Shown: in pieces, positions 1 to 5,799 of the stretch
Numbering within the stretch: position 1 is the stretch's first letter
Layout: each line of letters opens with the position of its first letter
DNA from: Thermodesulfobacteriota bacterium
GTDB lineage: Bacteria; Desulfobacterota; BSN033; UBA1163
Assembly (NCBI GenBank): GCA_030024065.1
Contig: JASEIE010000236.1
Span: 1-6,355, forward strand
Direction: 5' to 3'
Length of the DNA: 6,355 nucleotides
Notes under the pieces: model-generated
What the model saw: the letters and a program-made list of their open reading frames with translations, nothing else
What the model was told of the DNA's origin: nothing
The model's database searches: none
Translations under genes and position numbers: made by a program

Positions 1-45
1 TGACAGGCGAGGTGATTTTTCAAAGCGCTAAAGTGATACGAATTT

Positions 46-339
46 TTAAAGTTCCTCTGAGTCCAGCCAATCCTCCAGTGATACATTTAAGTTCATCCCT
101 CTCTTTTTAAGGAGATCAAAAAAATCCCAGGGGACTATATTTAATTTTCTACACGCCTCTAAAAAGGTAAGTCTCCCCATCTGGTACATTTGGAGTATTT
201 TTTCCTGTTTGTCTTCGGTAAATCCCTTTTTCATGATTTCTCTCAGATAAGCAGATTTATCAAGGTCCATTTCTTTGATGAATTTCGAAACCTCTTTTAA
301 AAAATCATCTGGAACCCGGACGGTTGTCGGCCTTAACAT
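46..339 (-). CDS. UPF0175-family antitoxin with ribbon-helix-helix-like N-terminus
   Basis: The 97-residue product is probably the DNA-binding antitoxin of a type II toxin-antitoxin pair. Residues 1-40 (beginning MLRPTTVRVPDDFLKEV, then SAYLREIMKKG) resemble a ribbon-helix-helix DNA-binding unit. Residues 47-92 (ILQMYQMGRLTFLEACRKLN, then DFFDLLKKRGMNLN and LEDW) match the UPF0175 helix-turn-helix-like pattern. The ATG at 337-339 is backed by a strong Shine-Dalgarno site 6 nt upstream. The gene overlaps the 3' end of the upstream DUF3368 toxin gene by 35 nt in another frame, which suggests translational coupling. Known UPF0175 proteins are commonly encoded beside DUF3368 PIN-like proteins, so pairing and family agree. 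Here the antitoxin gene comes second, the reverse of the usual antitoxin-first order. Autoregulation of the promoter near 870-898 is inferred from the DNA-binding fold and has not been shown. Confidence 0.85.
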   Translation of the reverse strand: MLRPTTVRVPDDFLKEVSKFIKEMDLDKSAYLREIMKKGFTEDKQEKILQMYQMGRLTFLEACRKLNIVPWDFFDLLKKRGMNLNVSLEDWLDSEEL

Positions 340-859
340 CTTTTACCTCCTTTAACCTTATTAATGCTTCTGCAATAATCTCAGGTGAGTATCTCCCTAT
401 TATCCTGAGTTTATCTATTGAGGCCTTGGCATTTTTAAAATCTATCCTCTCTAATCGATAAAGCTCGACCACCATCTTGGGTGAAATAGTGAAAGGAATT
501 TTTAAATATCCGCATGCCTTTATTGCTTTGCCATCATCCGTAACCAAAATTGCATTTCCCATTTTGGAGGTTAAGATAATTGCTTCTATTTCCCCCCTTC
601 CCAGGGTTACAGGAAATTTGAACTTCTCTTTTACGATTGGAAATACCTCAACTTTCTCCCCTCGAACAAGCTCAGAAATGACATTTGCTTCCGGATGTTG
701 TTTCAATGTCACCTCATTAACCGTTTCATTCAATACCCCCTTGGGGATAATTATCCTAAAAGTTTGAGAAAGAAGTTCAACAAGACCACATTTCCCCAAT
801 AAAATAAGGGAAGAGGCATCTAAGACGATCGTCTTTTTCACATCCCTATCTGTACACAT
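305..859 (-). CDS. DUF3368 PIN-like domain toxin (putative ribonuclease)
   Basis: The 184-residue protein has the layout of the DUF3368 branch of the PIN-domain superfamily, whose members are metal-dependent ribonucleases or their relatives. The N-terminal strand TIVLDASSLILLGK gives the first acidic residue (D14). PKGVLNETV gives E45, LGRGEIEAIIL gives E90, and ILVTDDGKAIKACGY gives D108/D109. These are the positions expected for the PIN metal-binding cluster, so the active site looks intact. The start is uncertain. The ATG at 857-859 has no visible Shine-Dalgarno site and lies only a few bases from the expected transcription start. A GTG at 839-841 would give MKKTIVLDASS, closer to the usual DUF3368 N-terminus, with a weak AGGG in front. 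The gene is transcribed first and overlaps the UPF0175 antitoxin gene by 35 nt. The likely role is an RNA-cleaving toxin held in check by that partner. Confidence 0.85.
   Translation of the reverse strand: MCTDRDVKKTIVLDASSLILLGKCGLVELLSQTFRIIIPKGVLNETVNEVTLKQHPEANVISELVRGEKVEVFPIVKEKFKFPVTLGRGEIEAIILTSKMGNAILVTDDGKAIKACGYLKIPFTISPKMVVELYRLERIDFKNAKASIDKLRIIGRYSPEIIAEALIRLKEVKDVKADNRPGSR
346..353 (-). promoter_or_regulatory. Strong ribosome binding site of the UPF0175 antitoxin gene
   Basis: On the minus strand AAAGGAGG stands 6 nt before the ATG at 339, a near-perfect Shine-Dalgarno site placed inside the last codons of the toxin gene. The toxin start has no comparable site. This suggests the antitoxin is translated much more efficiently than the toxin from the shared mRNA, offsetting its second position. 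Confidence 0.75.
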
Positions 860-868
860 TTTTTATTT

Positions 869-898
869 ATTGTATACTAATTGGCTAAAATAAGTCAA
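869..898 (-). promoter_or_regulatory. Candidate sigma70-type promoter for the DUF3368/UPF0175 pair
   Basis: The minus strand shows TTGACT (893-898) as a -35 box. It is followed after 16 nt by TATACA (871-876), or after 18 nt by TACAAT (869-874), as the -10 box. Transcription would begin near 862-865, leaving only a handful of untranslated bases before the ATG at 859. The self-complementary GTATAC overlaps the -10 region and could form part of an operator for the antitoxin, but no longer operator symmetry is visible. Confidence 0.55.
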
Positions 899-925
899 CT
901 CCTGTAACTCGATCATCTGTCCTAT

Positions 926-982
926 TTAAAGTCCGAGGTAGCTCTGGCGGATGTGCTGATTCTTCAGGAGGGAGACCAAAGC
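926..982 (-). pseudogene. Relic of a second LivF C-terminus, in frame behind the livF stop
   Basis: Directly after the livF TAG (983-985), and in the same frame, the minus strand encodes ALVSLLKNQHIRQSYLGL followed by TAA (926-928). This aligns without gaps over 18 positions to the final 18 residues of the intact LivF (SIEELRENEEVRKKYLLV), sharing L, N, R, Y and L at matching positions. It ends in YLGL, the tail usual for LivF-type ATPases. It has no start codon or ribosome site of its own. Codons differ at most positions from the intact livF end, so it does not look like a recent tandem duplication. The best reading is a leftover of a paralogous livF after recombination. A less likely reading is a TAG read-through extension. 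Confidence 0.6.
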
Positions 983-1681
983 CTATACCAGAAGATATTT
1001 CTTTCTCACTTCCTCATTCTCTCTCAATTCTTCAATGCTTCCATGATAACGGATCTGCCCGTTATCAATGATATAGCCACGGTCGCTTATTCTCAGTGTT
1101 GATCTCACATTCTGTTCAGCAATTAAGACGGTCAACCCAGCCTCCCTTAACTTTCTTATCTGACCTTCGAGAGCATATACCAGGATGGGTGCCAGTCCTT
1201 CAAATGGCTCATCGAGGAGAATCAGTTCCGGGTTGCTCATCAATGCCCTGGCAATGGCCAACATCTTCTGCTCACCTCCGCTAAGGCAGCCACCCTTACG
1301 AGATTCTATGCTTTTCAAGGCGGGGAACATCTCGTAAATTCTTTCCCTGCTCCATCCTCCCCCTTCCCTGGCTTTTCTCTCACCGATCTCCAGGTTTTCC
1401 CCTACCGTAAGATCTGCAAAGATCCTTCTATCATCAGGGATATAGCTGATCCCTTTACGAGCCAGTAAATAAGGGTCTTTGCCTGTAATCTCCTCCCCTT
1501 TATATCGAATGATACCTTGCTTGGGTGGCGTGATGCCTATAACGCTCTTCATGGTGGTCGTCTTTCCCGCCCCATTTCGTCCAAGAAGGCATACCACTTC
1601 CTGAAGTTCGACCCTTAGAGAAACGCCAAAGAGAATGTGGCTTAAACCATAAAAGGTGTGAATTCCCTCAACTTCAAGCAT
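983..1681 (-). CDS. livF: Branched-chain amino acid ABC transporter ATP-binding protein LivF
   Basis: This is one of the two ATPase subunits of the Liv-type importer. It acts on the cytoplasmic face and pairs with LivG. Using the ATG at 1681, the protein is 232 residues, normal for LivF. It shows Walker A GRNGAGKTT (about 34-42), IPDDRRIF at the Q-loop region where LivF proteins usually have an acidic residue, the signature LSGGEQ (about 133-138), Walker B LILLDE (about 153-158), and IAEQN where LivF proteins typically replace the switch histidine by Gln. The ATG overlaps the livG stop in a TGATG junction, a classic coupling arrangement. A GTG three bases upstream (1682-1684) is an alternative that adds one residue. 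An AGGGG element about 8-10 nt upstream may serve as the ribosome site. The protein ends in YLLV rather than YLGL and is followed in frame by a relic of another LivF tail. No clear terminator follows. Confidence 0.93.
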   Translation of the reverse strand: MLEVEGIHTFYGLSHILFGVSLRVELQEVVCLLGRNGAGKTTTMKSVIGITPPKQGIIRYKGEEITGKDPYLLARKGISYIPDDRRIFADLTVGENLEIGERKAREGGGWSRERIYEMFPALKSIESRKGGCLSGGEQKMLAIARALMSNPELILLDEPFEGLAPILVYALEGQIRKLREAGLTVLIAEQNVRSTLRISDRGYIIDNGQIRYHGSIEELRENEEVRKKYLLV

Positions 1682-2415
1682 CACTCAACCCCTAAATAGG
1701 CTTCCTGGACAAATGGATTGTTTCTCACCTCTTCTGGTTTTCCCTGAACAAGCGTTCGCCCTTGATGCATCACCATGATACTTTGAGCAACGGAGAATAC
1801 GATATCCATGTCATGCTCACAGAACAGAATCGTCAAGCCCCGCATTTGTGCCAATCGCTTGACGAGTTCCATGGTGGCGGATGTCTCCTCAGGCGACATC
1901 CCAGCGGTTGGTTCATCCAGAATCAATAATTCCGGTTCATTTCCTAAAGCAATGGCGATTTCAAGTATTTTCTGGTCCCCATGGGATAAAGATCCAGCGA
2001 TGCCATGAGCCTTATCAAAAAGACCCACGCTTTCCAAGATACTGTTCGTCTCATTCAAAACCATGCTACTGGCTGGCCGGAAAAGCGTATTACTCCTTCT
2101 TTGCTGGGATAATACAGCCACCTGGACGTTTCGGAACACGGTGAGTCGTGGGAAGATGTTCACGATCTGAAAGGAACGGGCAATTCCCTTCTTGCAAATC
2201 TCATAGGGAGGTAATTCACCAATATCCTCTCCCTTAAAGATGATCTTCCCGCTATCTTGCTTCAATAGGCCAGTGATGAGATTAAAGAGAGTCGTCTTCC
2301 CAGCACCGTTGGGACCAATCACCGCCACGATCTCACCCTTACCAACAGCAAGGTTTGCTCCGTTCACTGCCTTAAAGTCGTCAAATGATTTAACAACTGC
2401 TTCCACCTGCAACAT
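1681..2415 (-). CDS. livG: Branched-chain amino acid ABC transporter ATP-binding protein LivG
   Basis: The 244-residue protein is the second ATPase of the importer. It carries Walker A GPNGAGKTT (34-42), a Q-loop in ARSFQIVNIFPRLTV with Q83, the long insertion after the Q-loop that distinguishes LivG from LivF, the signature LSHGDQ (143-148), Walker B LLILDE (163-168) and the switch histidine in CEHD (H201). It ends in VQEAYLGVE, a usual LivG tail. All catalytic motifs are intact. The ATG at 2413-2415 abuts the livM stop TAG with no gap. A strong GGGGGAGG (2426-2433) lies 10 nt upstream inside livM, so translation is probably coupled to livM. Its own stop overlaps the livF start by one base. 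Known family function is ATP hydrolysis that powers uptake through LivH/LivM. Confidence 0.95.
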   Translation of the reverse strand: MLQVEAVVKSFDDFKAVNGANLAVGKGEIVAVIGPNGAGKTTLFNLITGLLKQDSGKIIFKGEDIGELPPYEICKKGIARSFQIVNIFPRLTVFRNVQVAVLSQQRRSNTLFRPASSMVLNETNSILESVGLFDKAHGIAGSLSHGDQKILEIAIALGNEPELLILDEPTAGMSPEETSATMELVKRLAQMRGLTILFCEHDMDIVFSVAQSIMVMHQGRTLVQGKPEEVRNNPFVQEAYLGVE

Positions 2416-3378
2416 CTACCGGTTGCCTCCCCCTGCTTCTTCTCTGGTCCGAGGTTTAAATATCTTTTCGAGATAGCCCATCACGCCTTCTGGCAAGAAG
2501 AAAATAATCAGGATCAGCATGATCCCTAAAATCAAAGTCCAGTACTCCGTAAAAATGCCGACAAAAGTTCTTAAAGCAACCATGATTGCTGCTCCCAATA
2601 TGGGACCGGCAAAAGTAAACCATCCTCCCAAAAGGCACATGATGAATATCTCAAGGGACAAAGTCCAAAACAGCAGGTCAGTAAAAACAGACCGTTCCAG
2701 CGCCACAAAAAGAACACCAGCGATTCCTGCGAAGAAGGTGGCAATGACAATGGCAATGAGCTGATGACGCCTGACGTTGATGCCAATTGCTTCACAACGC
2801 TGTGGATTATCCCGAATTGCTTGAAGGGTATTCCCGAAGGGGGATTTCAAGATTAGATACATGATGATCAGGCAAATGACAAGGATGATAAGGATGAAAT
2901 GATAAGAGTTATTCAGAGAAGAAAGGATCGGAGGCGCCGGTATGCCTGGGATGCCGTCGTCGCCTCCCGTAAAATTATACCACCGAAAAACAATGACCCA
3001 GATTAACGATCCTAAAGAAATCTGAAGCATTCCGAAGTAGAGTCGACTCAGCCTGACACAAAGCCATCCAATCACGAGACCTGTGATTGCTGCTACAATG
3101 GGCCCGGCAACAAAACCCGTCCACATTGGCAATGATGTTTTCTTCAGCATCAAGGCGACGGTATAGGCCCCTACCCCATAGAAAACGCCATGATGAAACT
3201 GGAACATACCACCGTGGCCGACAACCAGGTTGAGGCTCATGGCCAACAGGGAGGTAACAAAAATCAGAGCAAGGATATAAGTGTAAAATCTAGGAATGAA
3301 TAATGGTAAAATAAAAAGGATAAGTAAAATGACTATTGAGGGTCCAAGCCATTTCGAACGAATCACTTCTTTAAACAA
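2416..3378 (-). CDS. livM: Branched-chain amino acid ABC transporter permease LivM
   Basis: The 320-residue integral membrane protein forms half of the transport channel with LivH. It has many hydrophobic segments, beginning at about residues 13-30. The LivM hallmark region LNLVVGHGGMFQFHHGVFYG lies at 49-68, TGGDDGIPGIP at 137-147, and the cytoplasmic coupling loop that contacts the ATPases at about 180-201 (AIRDNPQRCEAIGIN). The C-terminus is basic. The start is TTG at 3376-3378, supported by GAGGAGAG ending 4 nt upstream; the next candidate, a GTG four codons in, lacks such a site. livG follows without a gap. The upstream spacer to livH is 110 nt only because a small inverted-repeat element has inserted there. 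Without it the spacer would be 13 nt. Confidence 0.93.
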   Translation of the reverse strand: MFKEVIRSKWLGPSIVILLILFILPLFIPRFYTYILALIFVTSLLAMSLNLVVGHGGMFQFHHGVFYGVGAYTVALMLKKTSLPMWTGFVAGPIVAAITGLVIGWLCVRLSRLYFGMLQISLGSLIWVIVFRWYNFTGGDDGIPGIPAPPILSSLNNSYHFILIILVICLIIMYLILKSPFGNTLQAIRDNPQRCEAIGINVRRHQLIAIVIATFFAGIAGVLFVALERSVFTDLLFWTLSLEIFIMCLLGGWFTFAGPILGAAIMVALRTFVGIFTEYWTLILGIMLILIIFFLPEGVMGYLEKIFKPRTREEAGGGNR

Positions 3379-3382
3379 TTTT

Positions 3383-3390
3383 CTCTCCTC
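3383..3390 (-). promoter_or_regulatory. Ribosome binding site that fixes the TTG start of livM
   Basis: The minus strand reads GAGGAGAG 4 nt before the TTG at 3378 (6 nt if GAGGAG is taken as the core). It lies just outside the inserted palindromic element, so it would stay single-stranded even if the element's terminal repeats paired in the mRNA. Confidence 0.7.
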
Positions 3391-3394
3391 TTTA

Positions 3395-3487
3395 CCCCGT
3401 TAGAAGGCCCCTTCCCTTGAAGCAGGGATGATAAAAAAGAATGTAAATTCCTAATTGTATGTTAAAGCCCTACCCGTTCTAACGGGG
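3395..3487. mobile_element. 93-bp MITE-like palindromic element between livH and livM
   Basis: The sequence starts with CCCCGTTAGAA (3395-3405) and ends with its exact reverse complement TTCTAACGGGG (3477-3487). It is bounded on each side by TTTA (3391-3394 and 3488-3491), a plausible 4-bp target duplication. Removing the element and one TTTA restores livH stop TAA, then 13 nt containing GAGGAGAG, then the livM TTG, exactly the tight spacing expected in this operon. The element is too short to encode a transposase and must depend on one elsewhere. The base just outside each repeat also pairs (A3394 with T3488), so the true ends could differ by one base. Its transposase family cannot be named from the sequence. 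Confidence 0.75.
3472..3487. repeat. Local hairpin inside one end of the livH-livM element
   Basis: CCCGTT (3473-3478) and AACGGG (3481-3486) can pair locally, realistically as a 5-bp stem with a 4-nt loop. This hairpin would form just behind the livH stop in the mRNA. It uses the same bases that the long-range pairing of the two terminal repeats needs, so the two folds exclude each other. Confidence 0.45.
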
Positions 3488-3488
3488 T

Positions 3489-4364
3489 TTACCAGACTGA
3501 TTTAAGCAATCCTTTAGGCCGTAGGAGCAGAACGATGACGACTGCTAAGTAGGGAAAAACGATGGCGAATTGAGGCCAAATCAATACGCCCAGGGACTGA
3601 GTCACCCCAAAGATAAGAGACCCCACCAGGGCACCCCACATATTACCCAATCCGCCAATTGTCACAATCAGGAAAGCTTCGATGATGAGGGAGTGATCCA
3701 TTCCTATAACGATACTCGCCGTTGGAGCGACCAGCGCCCCACCCACTCCCGCAAGGTAACAGCCGATCACGAAAGCTATTGCGAATACCCAACTGACATT
3801 AATACCCAGTACCCCTACCATCTCCCTATCCACCGCTGCCGCACGGGAGATCTTTCCTATCTTCGTCTTATTCGTAAAAAGCCAAAGGGCAATAGCTACA
3901 AGCGGACCAATGATGAGAAGAAACAGATTGTAGCGGGGCAACGATGCAGCAAATAATGGAACGGTGCCCTTAAGGAGGTCAGGAGCTGAAACCGACCTAT
4001 ATTCCGCGCCCCAAACGATCTTTACCAGATCACCAAGGATAAGCGATATCGCAAAGGTAAATAAGAGCAGCATTAAATGCTCTCTTTGATAGAGATGACA
4101 GAACAGGGCTCGTTCTGCGATTAAGCTTACCAGGGCTACCAGCAAGGGGGCCACAATCAAAGCCATCCAAAAACCAACAGATCCAGAAATCAATTTTGTA
4201 ATGGTAAAGGTTGCAAAAGCTCCGATCATGTATAAGGAGCCATGGGCAATATTTGGAACCCGGAGCACTCCCAAGACAAAACTTAGTCCAGCACAAACAA
4301 CGAATAAGATCATCGCCCGGCTAAGGCCCACTAAAAACTGACTGCTGAATGCTGAAAAGTCCAC
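3489..4364 (-). CDS. livH: Branched-chain amino acid ABC transporter permease LivH
   Basis: The 291-residue membrane protein is the partner permease of LivM. Diagnostic segments are the amphipathic start followed by GLSFVLGVLRVPNIAHGSLYMIGA (26-49; N38, H41 and G42 are the conserved LivH positions), the cytoplasmic ATPase-contact loop GKISRAAAVDREMVGVLGIN (170-189), and a C-terminal GGLGNMWGALVGS stretch followed by the last membrane segments and LLRPKGLL. Length and order are normal for LivH. The start is GTG at 4362-4364, chosen because it gives the family's full N-terminus. The Shine-Dalgarno site is weak (AAGGGA about 10 nt upstream). livJ lies 67 nt upstream with a hairpin between. The TAA stop (3489-3491) lies within one copy of the TTTA target duplication of the downstream element, so the insertion kept the stop intact. 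Confidence 0.93.
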   Translation of the reverse strand: MDFSAFSSQFLVGLSRAMILFVVCAGLSFVLGVLRVPNIAHGSLYMIGAFATFTITKLISGSVGFWMALIVAPLLVALVSLIAERALFCHLYQREHLMLLLFTFAISLILGDLVKIVWGAEYRSVSAPDLLKGTVPLFAASLPRYNLFLLIIGPLVAIALWLFTNKTKIGKISRAAAVDREMVGVLGINVSWVFAIAFVIGCYLAGVGGALVAPTASIVIGMDHSLIIEAFLIVTIGGLGNMWGALVGSLIFGVTQSLGVLIWPQFAIVFPYLAVVIVLLLRPKGLLKSVW

Positions 4365-4388
4365 CCTATTAGATTCCCTTTTTAAATT

Positions 4389-4418
4389 TAGCGGAGGCCA
4401 GAAACGCAGCCTCCGCTA
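4389..4418. promoter_or_regulatory. Intercistronic hairpin between livJ and livH
   Basis: TAGCGGAGGC (4389-4398) and GCCTCCGCTA (4409-4418) form a perfect 10-bp GC-rich stem with a 10-nt loop. In the operon's direction the stem is followed by AAATTTAAAAAGGG and not by a U-run, so it is not a textbook terminator. Its place between the binding-protein gene and the permease genes suggests an mRNA-stabilising or partly terminating element that keeps livJ expression above that of livHMGF, as known in other binding-protein operons. That role is inferred. Confidence 0.6.
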
Positions 4419-4431
4419 TGATCAAAAATTT

Positions 4432-5658
4432 TTATTTTCCCCGTGCCTTCATGATTTCCTCGCAACTCGGCATAACGTCCTTACCGGTGAGGGTGACGAT
4501 GTTACTCGAAATAAGGTGGTTATATTGAGGCACTTTCTTGGTTACACCCAGGTACATGGGCAGGACGGCTTGATGGTCACAGGCTCGCATCTCTGTTTTG
4601 CCTGCAGGGCTATCAATCACCAGCCCCTCAAGGGCATTGATAAATTTCTCCTTGTTAACGGCGCCTGCCTTTTTATAGGCTTCGGCGATGAAATGGGCAG
4701 TGATATAACCATGGAAAGCTGGGAACCCAGGTGGGCCTCCGTAGGCATCCTGAAAGGCTTTGACAAAGGCTTTGTTTGCCGGGGTTTCAGGATAATAGAA
4801 ATGATAGTCCATCGTACCCATCACACCTTCAGGGGCATCAAGACCGAGTGGTTTGAGAACAGCATGGTCTGTGGCGGTGTGCATAAAAACTGGAATCTTT
4901 TCATGAATCCCAGTCGTCTTGCATGCTTTCAAGGAATTGGTCATTGTAGCCCCTCCACCACAAACAATGAACGCATCTGGTTTGGCTGCCATGACGGAGG
5001 TAAAATAGGGAATAAGGTCAGGCTCACCTGTTTTCCACCACGTTTCACCCATCTTTTCTACGCTCGGTTTGAGTGTTTTTAGATTACGCCAAATGGCCTC
5101 AGCAATGGCATGACCATATTCGTAATCATCCCCGGCAATCCAATATTTAACAAATGGCTTTTTGGCTAAGGCAGTCCCTCCAGCTTTACCAGCCATAGCC
5201 GTATTTTCGCCGGTAGAGAAGACATAACGATGTCCTTTCTCCCCTGTAATCTTCTCGCTTTTTGAAATCCAAACGATAAAGGGCACCTTTTCCCCTTTCA
5301 CATAATCGGATACAGCAAGGGCAACAGAACTACTGATGGTTCCAACGAGAAGGTCTACGTTTTCCCTCATGACCAGTTCCTTGGCCATGCTCAGGCCAAT
5401 GTCCACCTTAAACTTGGTGTCACGTGTAGTAAATTCAATTTTCGTCCCCAGAACGCCTTTCTTATTGATTTCATCTAAGGCAAGTTTAAAGCCGTTAAGG
5501 GCATCATTAGCAAAAACTGCCGGCGGTCCGCTATAGCAATCAATGACCCCTACTTTAATCAGGCGCTGGGCATTTGCGTTAAAAGGAAGCAGAATAAGCA
5601 GGGTGGCTAAAAATGCTGTTATTAATACTAAATTCCTCATCTTAACTATTCGTTTCAT
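4432..5658 (-). CDS. livJ: Periplasmic substrate-binding protein of the Liv-type ABC transporter
   Basis: The 408-residue protein is the ligand-capturing subunit, of the type I periplasmic binding-protein fold (Peripla_BP_6-like). Residues 1-30 are a signal peptide: basic MKRIVKMR, a hydrophobic core, then FNANA before Gln31 as a likely cleavage site. There is no lipobox cysteine, so it is probably soluble in the periplasm. The mature part begins IKVGVIDCYSGPPAVFANDALNGFKLALDEINKKG, the usual first lobe with its GxxxA and ALDEIN pattern. VGTISSSVALAV and FHGYITAHFIAEAYKKAG follow, with a C-terminal MRACDHQAVLPMYLGVT segment seen in a subgroup of this family. The ATG at 5656-5658 has a near-perfect AGGAGGTGA site; the internal ATG at codon 7 has none. 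livHMGF follow after a hairpin. The ligand may be a branched-chain amino acid or another small organic acid or amide; the sequence does not decide. Confidence 0.92.
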   Translation of the reverse strand: MKRIVKMRNLVLITAFLATLLILLPFNANAQRLIKVGVIDCYSGPPAVFANDALNGFKLALDEINKKGVLGTKIEFTTRDTKFKVDIGLSMAKELVMRENVDLLVGTISSSVALAVSDYVKGEKVPFIVWISKSEKITGEKGHRYVFSTGENTAMAGKAGGTALAKKPFVKYWIAGDDYEYGHAIAEAIWRNLKTLKPSVEKMGETWWKTGEPDLIPYFTSVMAAKPDAFIVCGGGATMTNSLKACKTTGIHEKIPVFMHTATDHAVLKPLGLDAPEGVMGTMDYHFYYPETPANKAFVKAFQDAYGGPPGFPAFHGYITAHFIAEAYKKAGAVNKEKFINALEGLVIDSPAGKTEMRACDHQAVLPMYLGVTKKVPQYNHLISSNIVTLTGKDVMPSCEEIMKARGK

Positions 5659-5664
5659 GTTATT

Positions 5665-5673
5665 TCACCTCCT
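5665..5673 (-). promoter_or_regulatory. Strong ribosome binding site of livJ
   Basis: AGGAGGTGA on the minus strand ends 6 nt before the ATG at 5658, complementary to the 16S rRNA 3' end over nine bases. It selects this start over the ATG at codon 7 and fits high expression of a binding protein. Confidence 0.75.
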
Positions 5674-5767
5674 AAAATTAGTTTACCTCTGTTAATGCTT
5701 CTTAGGCTTCTTCCTTAAATCCCTCCTTTCTGTGATTTATAGACTTATTTCTTCCTTACGAAGATGC

Positions 5768-5799
5768 CTTATATTCTCAAACTCTAAAACGATTGTCAA
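5768..5799 (-). promoter_or_regulatory. Candidate promoter of the liv operon
   Basis: The minus strand has a perfect TTGACA (5794-5799), overlapping the stop codon of the SDR relic, and TATAAG (5768-5773) downstream. The spacer of 20 nt is longer than the usual 16-18, which weakens the call. A second -10-like TATAAA lies at 5736-5741 without a convincing -35. The leader to livJ would be about 100 nt and purine-rich. No regulator site with clear symmetry is visible. Confidence 0.35.

Noticed and set aside
1..45. The sequence left of the UPF0175 stop
   Set aside because: It is too short to judge. An AGCGCT palindrome is present but no terminator or gene fragment can be supported.
477..767. A plus-strand open frame opposite the DUF3368 gene
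   Set aside because: It is antisense to a well-supported PIN-like gene and has no recognisable domain or ribosome site.
4389..4431. The livJ-livH hairpin as a full intrinsic terminator
   Set aside because: In the operon direction the stem is followed by A-rich and mixed sequence with no U-run. The T-rich side lies before the stem, and no plus-strand gene needs a terminator there.
4516..5082. A 188-codon plus-strand frame opposite livJ
   Set aside because: It is long but antisense to a clear binding-protein gene, with no domain pattern and no Shine-Dalgarno site. It is a shadow of livJ codon usage.
5721..5730. A Shine-Dalgarno-like GGAGGG in the livJ leader, suggesting a leader peptide
   Set aside because: No ATG, GTG or TTG follows at a useful distance and the nearby frames close at once, so no leader peptide can be supported.
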